A stretch of 55,593 bases of DNA from Pseudomonadales bacterium (GCA_028277965.1 JANQFF010000408.1:1-55593), one strand, 5' to 3'. Positions 1-8,911 are shown, counted from the first letter of the stretch. Notes: a model not told the origin generated them from the sequence alone. Translations and numbers: made by a program.

Positions 1-60
1 TTCGCTCCCACATGGAAATAGCCAGATTTCTCAATGTGGGAGCGGCTTTAGCCGCGATTC
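1..60. repeat. REP-like palindrome pair (copy A, cut by window edge)
   Basis: GCTCCCACAT near base 4 is the inverted complement of ATGTGGGAGC at 34-43, and the right arm continues into GGCTTTAGCCGCGATTC. The same GGAGCGGCTTTAGCCGCGAT core recurs at 5944-6010, 10860-10929 and 20908-20974. This copy lies past the 3' end of the minus-strand SCO gene. Bases 61-130 carry a further module (CGGCATCCCTGCCGG, then TTGGCTCCCAG) that recurs near 10949-10973. I see no gene in 1-130. Confidence 0.75.
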
Positions 61-130
61 TTCGACCTGGCTTACCTTCTCGGCATCCCTGCCGGGTTGG
101 CTCCCAGATGTTCAAACCCCAGGGTTCGCG

Positions 131-877
131 TCACCACAGATCGCTGTTAGGCGATCTGTTGCTCACCCGTCCGGTGCTTGCACCGGACCCGCGATTCTCT
201 TCTATCAGGAGAGTCTTCAGATCGTTCATCACCGTATCTGCATGCAGATACGACATGCTGTAGATGTTGCGGATGCGTTTGTCGCGGTCGATGAGGAACA
301 CGCGCAGGAGGTGTGAAATAGTCCCGAGATCACGCCCGTCGGGATCCTTGTCACGGATGACCCATTGACCGTAAGCGTCCAGTATCGGATTAAGGGCATC
401 TGTAGATTGTGTTGTTAGAAAGTGCCAATCCGCATCCGGATTCTTGAAATAACTACCGTACTTCCGAAGCACGTCCGGCCGGTCGTATGCGGGGTCGAAA
501 CTGAAACTCAGAAGCCGGACTTCATCCTGCAGGCCTGTCTCGTCAACGAGAGCGTCCTGTACACCTTTGAATACATGGGTTGCAAGAGGGCATCCGTTGA
601 CATCGTTACAGCGGGTATAGATGAAACACATGACAATGAGTTTGTCTTCGAGGAGCGAATGTAGCTGTACTGCACTGCCGTCTTCTATCAGAACCTCGCC
701 ATCAGCTGCTGTGCCGAGCGGCGGCAGTGCGTAGCTGCCGGAAACGGGGGGTGTAAATGTCAGGTCTTCATAACCCGGCGCCAGAACAACCGGCGCCGGG
801 TGCTCGTGTTCTGCCGCGCTTAAGCCTCCGGAAAGAGCAAGCAGCAGAATCAGAGGGCTAACGCGCAGTTGCCGCAT
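131..877 (-). CDS. SCO1/SenC-family periplasmic protein
   Basis: Predicted 248-residue exported thioredoxin-fold protein of the SCO family, which handles copper and thiol redox during assembly of copper enzymes. The ATG at 877 is chosen because it gives a signal peptide (MRQLRVSPLILLLALSGG, then cleavage near SAAE). It overlaps the 3' end of the methanethiol oxidase gene by 20 bases, so the two are probably co-transcribed. The metal-site region reads FIYTRCNDVNGCPLAT: the two cysteines are five residues apart instead of the usual three (CPxxC). A candidate ligand histidine lies in GTISHLLRVFLID. Context suggests it delivers copper to, or matures, the neighbouring oxidase. Family placement is good; the exact role is inferred. 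Confidence 0.85.
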   Translation of the reverse strand: MRQLRVSPLILLLALSGGLSAAEHEHPAPVVLAPGYEDLTFTPPVSGSYALPPLGTAADGEVLIEDGSAVQLHSLLEDKLIVMCFIYTRCNDVNGCPLATHVFKGVQDALVDETGLQDEVRLLSFSFDPAYDRPDVLRKYGSYFKNPDADWHFLTTQSTDALNPILDAYGQWVIRDKDPDGRDLGTISHLLRVFLIDRDKRIRNIYSMSYLHADTVMNDLKTLLIEENRGSGASTGRVSNRSPNSDLW

Positions 878-2207
878 TGATGTCAGATGCCGGTCGCGTC
901 TGACCGTACAGTGCATACGCCCCGAACCGCATCTGATGGGGCAGGCCAAGTCCCTCTGCCAGAAAATCGATGTGAAACTCGGGGCTCAGCTTTTTTCCGT
1001 CCCAGCTGTAGAGTTTGAAGTACTGGAGGTCCGCGCCGGTTGATTCGGTCTTGTCCCAGTTTGCGAGCAAAGACGATGTGAAATAGACACGTTCGCCGTC
1101 CCAGCTCTGGGACACCATGTTGATCTGTTCGCCGATCTGCTCTTGAAAAACCTGGAACGGCTTGTGGGGATCGGATATGTCATAAAGGCGCACATGCCCG
1201 TCATTCCATGTGTTCACCCACAGGTGGTTGTCATCTGCTGATATCGAAATGTCCACGGGTAGTGGAATTCTGGAGGCGTCACCGATATCGGCGACCTCTT
1301 TTGCGTGCCACTCGTTGTCTTCCTCATAGATCAGCCAGATCTTGGATGTGAGCGCAGTCGACGTGAAACAGTAGTTACTCTGCGATCCCCACGCACAGCG
1401 AATCTCGAGGGGTGCACCCGGTACGTCCAGGATCTTCTTCGGCTTGCGGGAATGCAGGTCCCAGATAACGACGGTGTTGCCGAAGCGTTTCATGGCTTCC
1501 GCATCCGCCATCATTTTGCCGAGGTTCATCATGTAGTTGTTCCAGCCTGTGAACGAAGACGTCACGAGGACATTCCGGCGCGGCAAAGCGCGTGCGTCGT
1601 AGCCGTACCCGTCCGCAAAACTACCCGACTTCTCGGCCCCCTGGAGGTTATCGTCAGTCGGCATCCAGTGGGTGGTGACGTAATCGCCGGAATTGGTGTA
1701 CTCCACCATGCCAGTGCGGCCCCCGTGGTCGCGGTTGTTTGACAAGCCGGTCAACAGCATGCGTCCCGGGAGGGCGTAGTTGGTGTGGGGACCGACGACA
1801 CCCCCGGAAGCACTGACAAAGTTGTCGATGGTTTTGTGGAGTTTCGGCTTCGCCGGGTCGGTGTGAACGTCGAAGATGAATACCTTGCTGGTATCCAGAC
1901 CAGATGCCCAGAGGTAGCGGCGATCGTCGGTGAACCCCGAGTGATGCGCTTCATTGCGTCCACCCAGCGAATTGACGTGTACAACTTTGGCGTAGTTTGG
2001 CGAATCTGGATTGACATCCACGGTGACGAGTTTGTCTTCGCCGTCGCCAACGCCCTCCTTCCCGAGCGTCCAGATGTAAACGAAATCTTCCTGACCAACT
2101 ATCTTCGCCATGTACGGCGACATGCACGTCTCGTCTGCGTATGCCGCAGGAACAAGAAGGATCAGTGGTAACAAAAGAGTGCGGTACAACTTCCCAAATG
2201 AAATCAT
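858..2207 (-). CDS. mtoX: Methanethiol oxidase (SBP56 / selenium-binding protein family)
   Basis: 449-residue beta-propeller of the SBP56 family. Characterised bacterial members are copper-dependent periplasmic methanethiol oxidases, converting methanethiol to formaldehyde, sulfide and hydrogen peroxide. Family landmarks visible are TCMSPYMAK near the mature N-terminus, HHSGFTDDRRYLW, GPHTNYALPGRML, YGYDARALPRRNVLVTSSF, LEIRCAWGS and GLGLPHQMRFG near the C-terminus. The ATG at 2207 follows GGGAGAGACAGG and opens a signal peptide (MISFGKLYRTLLLPLILLVPAAYA); an upstream in-frame ATG at 2258 would spoil it. A SCO gene follows and a MauG-like gene is divergent, matching the mtoX neighbourhood described for methanethiol oxidisers. 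Assignment rests on family resemblance plus context. Confidence 0.9.
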   Translation of the reverse strand: MISFGKLYRTLLLPLILLVPAAYADETCMSPYMAKIVGQEDFVYIWTLGKEGVGDGEDKLVTVDVNPDSPNYAKVVHVNSLGGRNEAHHSGFTDDRRYLWASGLDTSKVFIFDVHTDPAKPKLHKTIDNFVSASGGVVGPHTNYALPGRMLLTGLSNNRDHGGRTGMVEYTNSGDYVTTHWMPTDDNLQGAEKSGSFADGYGYDARALPRRNVLVTSSFTGWNNYMMNLGKMMADAEAMKRFGNTVVIWDLHSRKPKKILDVPGAPLEIRCAWGSQSNYCFTSTALTSKIWLIYEEDNEWHAKEVADIGDASRIPLPVDISISADDNHLWVNTWNDGHVRLYDISDPHKPFQVFQEQIGEQINMVSQSWDGERVYFTSSLLANWDKTESTGADLQYFKLYSWDGKKLSPEFHIDFLAEGLGLPHQMRFGAYALYGQTRPASDINAATAR

Positions 2208-2248
2208 CCTGTCTCTCCCAACTTTCGATTTCTGGTAGTGTCGTCGAT

Positions 2249-3469
2249 ATGCTAGCACTCGTGGGTTTTCGTTGCCTCCCGTTTGTCGGGCTTCTTACGG
2301 CTGTGACTGTGAGCGCGGACCTGCGTGTGGGCGTGGGTGATTCCCGTAATGGCTACGAGTCACGGGATTTCGTGACAGAAACGCTGGTGCTCCCTGAGGT
2401 CGATACAGGTGGATTTCTCGATCTGGCGTCCCGCGCCCGGCAATCCTGGCTGGGCATGCCGGTTCTCGACACTAACCTTCAGAGACGGCAAGTGGATCTC
2501 GGGCGGCGTTTGTTCTTCGACCGCCGTTTGTCGGCGAATGGCACGCTGTCGTGTGCCATGTGTCACGTGCCCGAGCAGGGGTTCACACAGAACGAACTGG
2601 CAACTCCGGTGGGGATTGAAGGGCGTTCAGTACGCCGTAACGCACCGTCACTCTATGATGTGGCCTATCGCCCGAGACTGTTTCACGACGGGCGTTCTGA
2701 TTCCCTCGAGACGCAGATCTGGGAACCACTGTTGGCAGAAAACGAGATGGGGAATGCGACGCGGGCGGAAGTACTGGGTCGTGTCCGCGATGATAAAGAG
2801 TATGTTGCAGCTTTTGAGCAGACTTACCCCGACGGGCTGACTGAAGCCAACCTCGGTGACGCGCTGGCGAGTTACCAGCGTGGCCTGATTTCCGGAAACT
2901 CCGCATTTGATCGCTGGTTCTTCATGGGGGAGGAAACACTGACGTCAGAGCAGCAACAGGGTTATCGGGTGTTCCTGCATTCAGGCTGTGCGGCCTGTCA
3001 CCTGGTGGATGAAGGCGGTGCTCCGTTTACGGACGAGGGGTTCTACAACACAGGCGTTGGTGCCAGACGCGCAGCCACGCCTTTCCAGCCGGATACGGTT
3101 CAAATCGCGCCGGGGGTGGTTGTGCCTCTTCGCGTCGACGTCGAAGGTGAAAGGGAAGATGACTCTGGCCTGATGGAACTTACGGGTGCTGAGCGGGACA
3201 GGTGGAAGTACCGTACCCCTTCGCTTCGGAACGTCGCGCTAACCGGACCTTACATGCACGATGGTTCGATGGGTACGCTCGAGGAGGTCGTTGACTTCTA
3301 TGACGAAGGTGCGTTCCCGAATCCGGGCCTGGATTTTCTGATGATTCAACTGAATCTCGACGAAGCAGAAAAAAGAGCCCTTGCGGCGTTTCTCGAGTCA
3401 CTTACGGGAGATGATGTCGACGTTCTGGCTGCGGACGCGCGCGGAACCCGAATTGGCGATAACATGTAG
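2249..3469 (+). CDS. MauG-like di-haem cytochrome c peroxidase family protein
   Basis: 406-residue exported di-haem protein. Two CxxCH sites are visible: CAMCH (about residues 102-106, in GTLSCAMCHVPEQGFT) and CAACH (about 247-251). The C-terminal region KYRTPSLRNVALTGPYMHDG is typical of the CcpA/MauG family. The ATG at 2249 gives a signal peptide (MLALVGFRCLPFVGLLTAVTVSA); there is no convincing Shine-Dalgarno, and an earlier in-frame ATG at 2198 is possible. MauG proteins oxidatively modify tryptophans in partner enzymes. Divergence from the MtoX gene across only 41 bases suggests it acts on, or with, that oxidase. Peroxidase activity rather than maturation cannot be excluded. Confidence 0.88.
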   Translation: MLALVGFRCLPFVGLLTAVTVSADLRVGVGDSRNGYESRDFVTETLVLPEVDTGGFLDLASRARQSWLGMPVLDTNLQRRQVDLGRRLFFDRRLSANGTLSCAMCHVPEQGFTQNELATPVGIEGRSVRRNAPSLYDVAYRPRLFHDGRSDSLETQIWEPLLAENEMGNATRAEVLGRVRDDKEYVAAFEQTYPDGLTEANLGDALASYQRGLISGNSAFDRWFFMGEETLTSEQQQGYRVFLHSGCAACHLVDEGGAPFTDEGFYNTGVGARRAATPFQPDTVQIAPGVVVPLRVDVEGEREDDSGLMELTGAERDRWKYRTPSLRNVALTGPYMHDGSMGTLEEVVDFYDEGAFPNPGLDFLMIQLNLDEAEKRALAAFLESLTGDDVDVLAADARGTRIGDNM

Positions 3470-3503
3470 CCATACTGGACTAAAACAAGAAAGTTCACGA
3501 CAG

Positions 3504-5264
3504 GTGACCAATATAGACGACAAACCGGCGTTCCTTCAGGAGTTGATGCAGCGAAGGGTCATTCGGGTGCTCGGCATGTATCTGGCTGGTTCTTTCATCC
3601 TGTTGCAGGTTGCCGATGTTACTTTTGAACCGCTCGGGTTCCCGGATTGGTCACAGACAGCGCTCATAGTTGTGCTCCTGGTCGGGATCCCGGTTGTTGC
3701 AGGCTTTGCATGGGTCTTTGACGTCACCCCGGATGGGGTTGTCGTTACCGATGATCAGACGGAACCCCCGGTGTACTCGAGGCGAGCCAAGATTATCGAC
3801 CGGTCCATCATTGTTCTCCTGGCCGTTGCCGTGGCCATCCTCGTGGGGCGTGAAGTGATGGCTCCAGATACACCGGACGAGGGGATGGTTCAGGCTGATG
3901 TCGATCGGAGCCTTGCAATCCTTCCACTTAAAAGTCTCAGCAGTGCGCAGGACGATGCCTATTTTGCGGTTGGATTGACCGAGGAACTGACCACAACGCT
4001 GGCCGCGATTCCCGATCTGCGTGTGATATCGAGTCAGTCTGTCGGGCAGGTGGGTATCGACAACCGGAGCGACGGTGAGCTGGCGGAGATTTTCGGGGTC
4101 GCTCACCTCCTCAAAGGCAGTGTCCGAAAATCCGGAGAGGACGTGCGGATTGTCCTGCAGCTCGTCCGGGCCAAAGACGGCGATGTCTTGTGGTCCAATA
4201 CGTTCGAACAGGAACTGGCTGACGTGTTTGCCCTGCAGGACCAGGTGGCCGAAGGTGTTGCGCTCAGTCTCAAAAGTGCCCTTCATCAACAGTCCCTCGA
4301 ACTGGTCGCATCGACGCGTACAAGCAGTATTGAAGCGTACGACGCTTACCTGTTGGCGCTGCACCATCGTTCGATTGACTGGCAGCTGGTGACACAATAC
4401 CTACAGGAGGCGTTGCAGAAGGATCCGGAGTTTGTACCCGCGCTCACGTTTCTTGCTGACGTTTATACAAACAGGATTGGCGGGACACTTCCGGCGGATA
4501 GGGCATATCCGGCCGCAAGGGTGACCCTCGAAACCGCCCTGTCTCTGGCGCCCGAGTATGTTCCGGCGTTGATTGTGCAGGGAAAGCTGGAACGTCTGGA
4601 TGGAGACTACCGGGCGGCGGAAACAGCTTTCCGGAAAGCACGTACCCTGGCACCGGGGCTTGCCACGACAGATCTTGCAAACCTTCTCTTGTTGCAGGGA
4701 CGTGTTGACGAGGCGTTGCGTGAGTACCGACATTCCAACGGTGTCGATCCCCTGGATCCAGGTTGGTATGCCTATGCCCTGATAGCCAACGGCATGCTTG
4801 ATCAGGCAATCGCGCGCCTGGAAACATCTGTTCCGATACTGGAGGGACGAGAACTCTGGGTTGTCTATTCGGAGCTCGCCCGTTTTTATGCATTGAGGGG
4901 TGATCACCAGACCGCTTCTACATGGGCGGATCGTGCGCTCGCGGAAACTGCGCCGGATTTACATTTTGTGCGGGGTTACATGGCGTATGCGCTTGGCCGC
5001 ATAGGACGGGTTGATGATGCGAGGGACATCATAGAGGACCTCGAGGAGCGCAGACTCAGGCAGTACGTCAGCCCCACGCCACTCTTCTGGGCTTATCTTG
5101 GCATGGGGGATCTGGATAGTGCTTTCGACTGGATGTTTGAAGCCATCGATGAAGGTGCACTGATGGTGACAATCGGAATGAAAACCCAACCATTTTACGA
5201 CGAGTTACGCGACGATCCGCGGTTCGAAGTGGCCCTCGATCGTATGGGTCTCCTGGAAGAGTAG
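3504..5264 (+). CDS. Membrane-anchored TolB-like / TPR repeat protein
   Basis: 586-residue protein with a GTG start at 3504, 34 bases after the MauG-like gene. The N-terminus (FLQELMQRRVIRVLGMYLAG) and the following segments are typical of proteins with an N-terminal membrane region, then a periplasmic FlgO/TolB-like domain (SLAILPLKSLSSAQDDAYFAVGLTEELTTTL) and C-terminal TPRs. A second membrane helix is at about IIDRSIIVLLAVAVAILVG. TPR-like stretches include YVPALIVQGKLERLDGDYRA and LLLQGRVDEALREY. Relatives are often fused to adenylate cyclase or winged-helix domains, but none is seen here. An upstream in-frame ATG at 3381 lies inside the preceding gene and is rejected. Role unknown; probably co-transcribed with its neighbours. 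Confidence 0.82.
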   Translation: MTNIDDKPAFLQELMQRRVIRVLGMYLAGSFILLQVADVTFEPLGFPDWSQTALIVVLLVGIPVVAGFAWVFDVTPDGVVVTDDQTEPPVYSRRAKIIDRSIIVLLAVAVAILVGREVMAPDTPDEGMVQADVDRSLAILPLKSLSSAQDDAYFAVGLTEELTTTLAAIPDLRVISSQSVGQVGIDNRSDGELAEIFGVAHLLKGSVRKSGEDVRIVLQLVRAKDGDVLWSNTFEQELADVFALQDQVAEGVALSLKSALHQQSLELVASTRTSSIEAYDAYLLALHHRSIDWQLVTQYLQEALQKDPEFVPALTFLADVYTNRIGGTLPADRAYPAARVTLETALSLAPEYVPALIVQGKLERLDGDYRAAETAFRKARTLAPGLATTDLANLLLLQGRVDEALREYRHSNGVDPLDPGWYAYALIANGMLDQAIARLETSVPILEGRELWVVYSELARFYALRGDHQTASTWADRALAETAPDLHFVRGYMAYALGRIGRVDDARDIIEDLEERRLRQYVSPTPLFWAYLGMGDLDSAFDWMFEAIDEGALMVTIGMKTQPFYDELRDDPRFEVALDRMGLLEE

Positions 5265-5941
5265 TGACACCCTCGAAAGGTGCGGTTGTCCTGCAACTGG
5301 GGATTGTGATTGTTCTGACTGCGGCAGGTCTTGTGGCCGGTGCAGTCACCTCCGTGTTGGCACTCTCGGCAATCCTGGGGATGGTTTTCCCGCTGATCGC
5401 GGCGACGTTCTTCTTACGCCGGGAAGGCACGGGGTGGCGATCGTTGGGGTTTGCGGTTGCCATGCCGCTGTCTCGATTTGCGGGATATACGTTTGCTGCC
5501 CTGGCGGTTATCTACGTGGTGACATCGTTTATCGTTTCACCGCTGATGCACGCGCTGGGTTTTCCGCCCATCGACATATCGATCCTGGCAGCCGAAATCG
5601 AGGGCAACACGCTCAACTACCTCGTCTTTCTCCTTCCGGTGAGCTGGGGGAGTGCTGCTTTCGGTGAGGAGCTGCTCATCCGCGGCTTTGTACTCAATCG
5701 CTTTGCGATTCTCTTTGGTGAACAACGCATGACCCTTGTCATCGTGGCTCAGGCGCTGCTCTTTACGCTTGGGCATGCCTACCAGGGTGTGACCGGGATG
5801 GCGAATATCATGGTGGTGGCGCTTGTGATGGGTTGGATCTACGTTCGATGTGGACGCAACCTCTGGCCGGTGATTGTCGCTCACGGCATCATCGACACAA
5901 TTGGCATGACGGCGTTGTATCTCGGCTATACGACGCTGTGA
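5264..5941 (+). CDS. CPBP-family intramembrane metalloprotease
   Basis: 225-residue polytopic membrane protein of the CAAX-protease/bacteriocin-processing (Abi) family. The conserved motifs are present: EELLIRGF (motif EExxxR), FTLGHAYQG (FxxxH) and a late HGIIDTIG (HxxxD where many members have HxxxN or B). GTG start at 5264 overlaps the TAG of the preceding gene by one base (GTAGTG), pointing to translational coupling with the TPR protein. Substrate unknown; possibly a membrane or lipid-modified protein. Confidence 0.85.
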   Translation: MTPSKGAVVLQLGIVIVLTAAGLVAGAVTSVLALSAILGMVFPLIAATFFLRREGTGWRSLGFAVAMPLSRFAGYTFAALAVIYVVTSFIVSPLMHALGFPPIDISILAAEIEGNTLNYLVFLLPVSWGSAAFGEELLIRGFVLNRFAILFGEQRMTLVIVAQALLFTLGHAYQGVTGMANIMVVALVMGWIYVRCGRNLWPVIVAHGIIDTIGMTALYLGYTTL

Positions 5942-5943
5942 AG

Positions 5944-6010
5944 AATCGCGGCTGAAGCCGCTCCTACAGAGAACACCAACTAACTCTGTAGGAGCGGCTT
6001 TAGCCGCGAT
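5944..6010. repeat. REP-like inverted pair (copy B), likely bidirectional terminator
   Basis: ATCGCGGCTGAAGCCGCTCC... on the left is the inverted complement of ...GGAGCGGCTTTAGCCGCGAT on the right, with arms extending through TACAGAG/CTCTGTA and a short centre. It fills the whole gap between convergent genes (CPBP protease and feoB). Position and hairpin potential suggest a terminator function as well. Confidence 0.88.
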
Positions 6011-8082
6011 CAGATCATTTTGACAGGGATCAGCTCCGCTGGTGCGGAACGCTTGCCCCATAGAATGAGCAGGTAGAACAGCAGGCCAGTCACCCCAATG
6101 GTGGCGGCCAGCCAGAAAAGCGCCTGCATTGGAGCTGTAGTCAACATGCCGAGCTGGAAAACAATCACGGCGATGCTGTAGGCAGTAACAAATGACCACG
6201 CAACTGAGAAAGCTGCCCAGAAGGTGCCGATTTCCTTGTAGATGACGCCGATGGTCGCTACACAAGGCATATAAAGCAGGACAAACAACAAGTACGCAAA
6301 CGCGCCCAGCTGACCTGCAAAGAGGTTCTGCATTGCGGTGATTGTATTGATCTGGACTTCCTGTTCTTCAGCTTGTGTTGCGGTGTCTTCCAGGTCGCCG
6401 AGGTCGAGTCCGAGCGGATCTGTCAGCTGACCGCCGAGGTCGGCGAGATTTGCGGGTACAGACGCAAATGCATCTTCGATTAAACCGGGGATGGATGTCT
6501 CTTCGTCACCGTCTCCGGGAGCGTAGAGTGCATCCAGGGTGCCAACGACCACTTCTTTCGCAAATATGCCTGTAAATATCCCAACCGTGGCTGGCCAGTT
6601 GTCAGGCTGAATACCCATGGGGGCAAACACTGGTGTGATCGTCTTGCCAATGGCAGACAGAACGGAGTTTTCTGAATCTTCGTTGCCAACCGTCCCATCC
6701 GTACCAATGGAATTCAGTACGTTGAGCGCGATGACCACCAGCACTATGGCTTTACCTGCACGTACGACAAACCCGCGCAATCTCTGCCAGGTCTGCATGA
6801 GAATGTTGCGTGGCGTCGGCAAATGGTAGGCCGGTAACTCCAGGACAAAGGTGCTGCGAGATTCGGGCAGCAGGTGACGTCTGACGACGAGCGCTGATAG
6901 AACGGCCACGACAATGCCGATGAGATAAAGCGCAAACACGACGTTCTGACCGTTACGAGGAAAGAAGGCTGCTGCGAAAAGGGCGTACACCGTCAAACGG
7001 GCTCCACAGCTCATGAAAGGCGCCATCAGGGTTGTGAGGATCCGGTCAGGCTGGGAGTCGAGCGCGCGCGTGGCCATGACAGCCGGCACATTGCACCCGA
7101 ATCCAACGATCAAGGGTACAAACGATTTGCCGGGCAGTCCAAGACGGCGCAGTAATCGATCCACGATAAAGGCCACCCTTGCCATGTAGCCTGAGTCTTC
7201 GAGAAACGCGAGAACGAAGAACAGCGCCCCGATGACAGGTATGAAGGTTCCTACCAGCTGGATGCCACCGCCCACGCCGTCTGCAATGAAAATCGTCAGC
7301 CAGTCCGGAAAGGAGAGCGAGTTCATGAGGAGACGCGGGGCTTCGACGAAAAGTGCGCTGCCAGCGAGGTCGAAGAAGTCGATGAAGGCGGACCCGACGT
7401 TGATTGATATCAGGAACATCAGGTACATCACCCCGAGGAATATGGGGAAGGCAAGAATTGGGTGAACAACCACGTCGTCAATGCGTGCGCTGACGTTGCG
7501 CTCTTCAGTTCCCGTTTGCGTGCACGCCAGGACAATCTCGTCGATTGCCGCAAATCTCGCGTCATCGTCACCCTGGGCAAACGCTTTGACGGGACGGGCC
7601 TCAGATACAGCGGCTTTCAGCTCTTCAATCCCCGTACCTTTAGCAGCCACCATGGGAATGACGGGACAGCCGATACGTTCAGCGAGTTTGTCCGCGTCGA
7701 GATGGACGCCTCGTCGTTCCGCGACGTCTATCATGTTCACAACGACGACCGTGGGTGTATCCAGACTGGCCAGCTCGCTGGTGAGATAGAGACCGCGGCC
7801 AAGGGAAGTTGCATCAACGATGTTGATGAAGATGTCTGCTTCCCGGGAGGCGATGAACTCCCGAACGATCATCTCGTCGAGCCCGTCGCCGACGTTGCTC
7901 AGACTGTAGGTACCTGGCAGATCGATTACTTCGATCTTGTCTGGTCCGATGTTGAATGAGCCGGTCTTCTTCTCAACGGTAACGCCCGGCCAGTTGCCAA
8001 TGCGCTGCTGGGTTCCGGTCAGCACATTGAAAAGGGTGGTCTTCCCGCAGTTCGGGTTGCCAACAAGGGCGAGACTGGTCAT
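6010..8082 (-). CDS. feoB: Ferrous iron transporter FeoB
   Basis: 690-residue inner-membrane Fe(II) uptake protein. The N-terminal G-protein domain shows G1 GNPNCGKTT, switch/G2 region around PGVTVEKKTG, G3 DLPGTYSL and G4 VNMIDVA. The membrane part has the Gate motifs with GFGCNVPA and SCGARLTVY. It is shorter than many FeoB proteins (about 770) and lacks a cysteine-rich tail. It overlaps feoA by four bases; no feoC is present. Fur control is expected from the box at 8383-8401. Confidence 0.96.
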   Translation of the reverse strand: MTSLALVGNPNCGKTTLFNVLTGTQQRIGNWPGVTVEKKTGSFNIGPDKIEVIDLPGTYSLSNVGDGLDEMIVREFIASREADIFINIVDATSLGRGLYLTSELASLDTPTVVVVNMIDVAERRGVHLDADKLAERIGCPVIPMVAAKGTGIEELKAAVSEARPVKAFAQGDDDARFAAIDEIVLACTQTGTEERNVSARIDDVVVHPILAFPIFLGVMYLMFLISINVGSAFIDFFDLAGSALFVEAPRLLMNSLSFPDWLTIFIADGVGGGIQLVGTFIPVIGALFFVLAFLEDSGYMARVAFIVDRLLRRLGLPGKSFVPLIVGFGCNVPAVMATRALDSQPDRILTTLMAPFMSCGARLTVYALFAAAFFPRNGQNVVFALYLIGIVVAVLSALVVRRHLLPESRSTFVLELPAYHLPTPRNILMQTWQRLRGFVVRAGKAIVLVVIALNVLNSIGTDGTVGNEDSENSVLSAIGKTITPVFAPMGIQPDNWPATVGIFTGIFAKEVVVGTLDALYAPGDGDEETSIPGLIEDAFASVPANLADLGGQLTDPLGLDLGDLEDTATQAEEQEVQINTITAMQNLFAGQLGAFAYLLFVLLYMPCVATIGVIYKEIGTFWAAFSVAWSFVTAYSIAVIVFQLGMLTTAPMQALFWLAATIGVTGLLFYLLILWGKRSAPAELIPVKMI

Positions 8083-8303
8083 GACTCGACAGGTTCCACA
8101 ATCAGGTCGTCTGCTTCGCTCGGCCGCAGTGCCAGGCTGTAGCCGCGCAGGTGGATCTCCACCGGGTCGCCGAGTGGTGCTTTGCGGAGTATTTCGAGTT
8201 CTGTCCCGGGTACCAGCCCGAGGCGCTTGAGTTGCTGGATGTATTCCGAATTGCTGGAATACCCAATCACCCGCACCCGGGTGCCCACATCCACTTCTTT
8301 CAT
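8079..8303 (-). CDS. feoA: Ferrous iron transport protein FeoA
   Basis: 74-residue SH3-like small cytosolic partner of FeoB. The sequence MKEVDVGTRVRVIGYSS...LKRLGLVPGTELEIL...DPVEIHLRGYSLALR matches the family. The ATG at 8303 is chosen; a GTG two codons upstream (8309) is an alternative. Its last four bases overlap the feoB start (ATGA), so the pair is translationally coupled. Confidence 0.93.
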   Translation of the reverse strand: MKEVDVGTRVRVIGYSSNSEYIQQLKRLGLVPGTELEILRKAPLGDPVEIHLRGYSLALRPSEADDLIVEPVES

Positions 8304-8382
8304 GGTCACGGTAATAGCCGAGCGCCTCGCCAGCGTGGCGTCATTGTTGAATGTGACAAAAGGGTGACAGGGTGGCGTTTAG

Positions 8383-8401
8383 AATGCAAATGATTCTTAT
8401 T
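8383..8401 (-). promoter_or_regulatory. Putative Fur box upstream of feoAB
   Basis: On the minus strand the bases read AATAAGAATCATTTGCATT, a partial match to the 19-base Fur consensus GATAATGATAATCATTATC. It overlaps the stop codon of fur and lies about 80 bases before feoA, so it could control the feoAB transcript independently of fur. Confidence 0.6.
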
Positions 8402-8801
8402 CGCGCTTTTTGCGGACGTATAGCACCAGTTCGTGATCGACAAGTTCGAATCCGTGTTTATCTGCAATCTGGCGCTGAAGCTCTTCGATGTGTTCGTCGA
8501 CAAATTCGGTCACCGCACCGTTGTCGACGTCCACCATGTGATCGTGATGTTTTTCGTTGGCAAGTTCATAGACGGAATGGCCATCGTCGAAATTGTGTCG
8601 CTCAACGATGCCCGCCGTCTCGAATTGTGTGAGAACACGATAGACAGTGGCGAGACCAACGCTGTCGTCCTGTTGCATGAGAGCCTTGTAGACGTCTTCG
8701 GCGCTCATGTGATGAGGATCGGCGTTTTCCATGACTTCCAGCACCTTGAGGCGAGGCAAGGTAACTTTCAGGCCGGCTTTTTTAAGGTCAGCTCCGGGCA
8801 C
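8397..8801 (-). CDS. fur: Ferric uptake regulator Fur
   Basis: 134-residue Fe(II)-dependent repressor. Winged-helix region (LKVTLPRLKVLEVM...HHMSAEDVYKAL...VGLATVYRVLTQFETAGIVERH) is followed by a dimerisation domain with the metal-binding HHDHMVDVDNG segment and C-terminal GFELVDHELVLYVRKK. The paired cysteines found in E. coli Fur are replaced (D and N), as in Pseudomonas-type Fur. GTG start at 8801 is preceded by AGGAG with good spacing. Located just upstream of its likely target feoAB. Confidence 0.95.
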   Translation of the reverse strand: MPGADLKKAGLKVTLPRLKVLEVMENADPHHMSAEDVYKALMQQDDSVGLATVYRVLTQFETAGIVERHNFDDGHSVYELANEKHHDHMVDVDNGAVTEFVDEHIEELQRQIADKHGFELVDHELVLYVRKKRE

Positions 8802-8911
8802 GGGACTCCTAAACGGATGGTCGAATTCGCGAACCTTACTGCGGTCGTCATCGCATTACTAGTACAATCCGGGGCTTCGCCAGCAAGAGCGCGATTCATC
8901 AGGGGGGAGTC

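Noticed and set aside
3381-3503. Upstream ATG for the TPR protein
   Set aside because: It lies within the MauG-like gene and the residues do not match the family; GTG at 3504 gives the usual N-terminus.
3651-4397. Long open frame on minus strand opposite the TPR gene
   Set aside because: Antisense shadow of a well-supported protein, with no family resemblance or RBS.
8863-8868. TACAAT as -10 promoter for the acyl-CoA dehydrogenase gene
   Set aside because: No acceptable -35 element was found at the right distance, so not listed as a feature.
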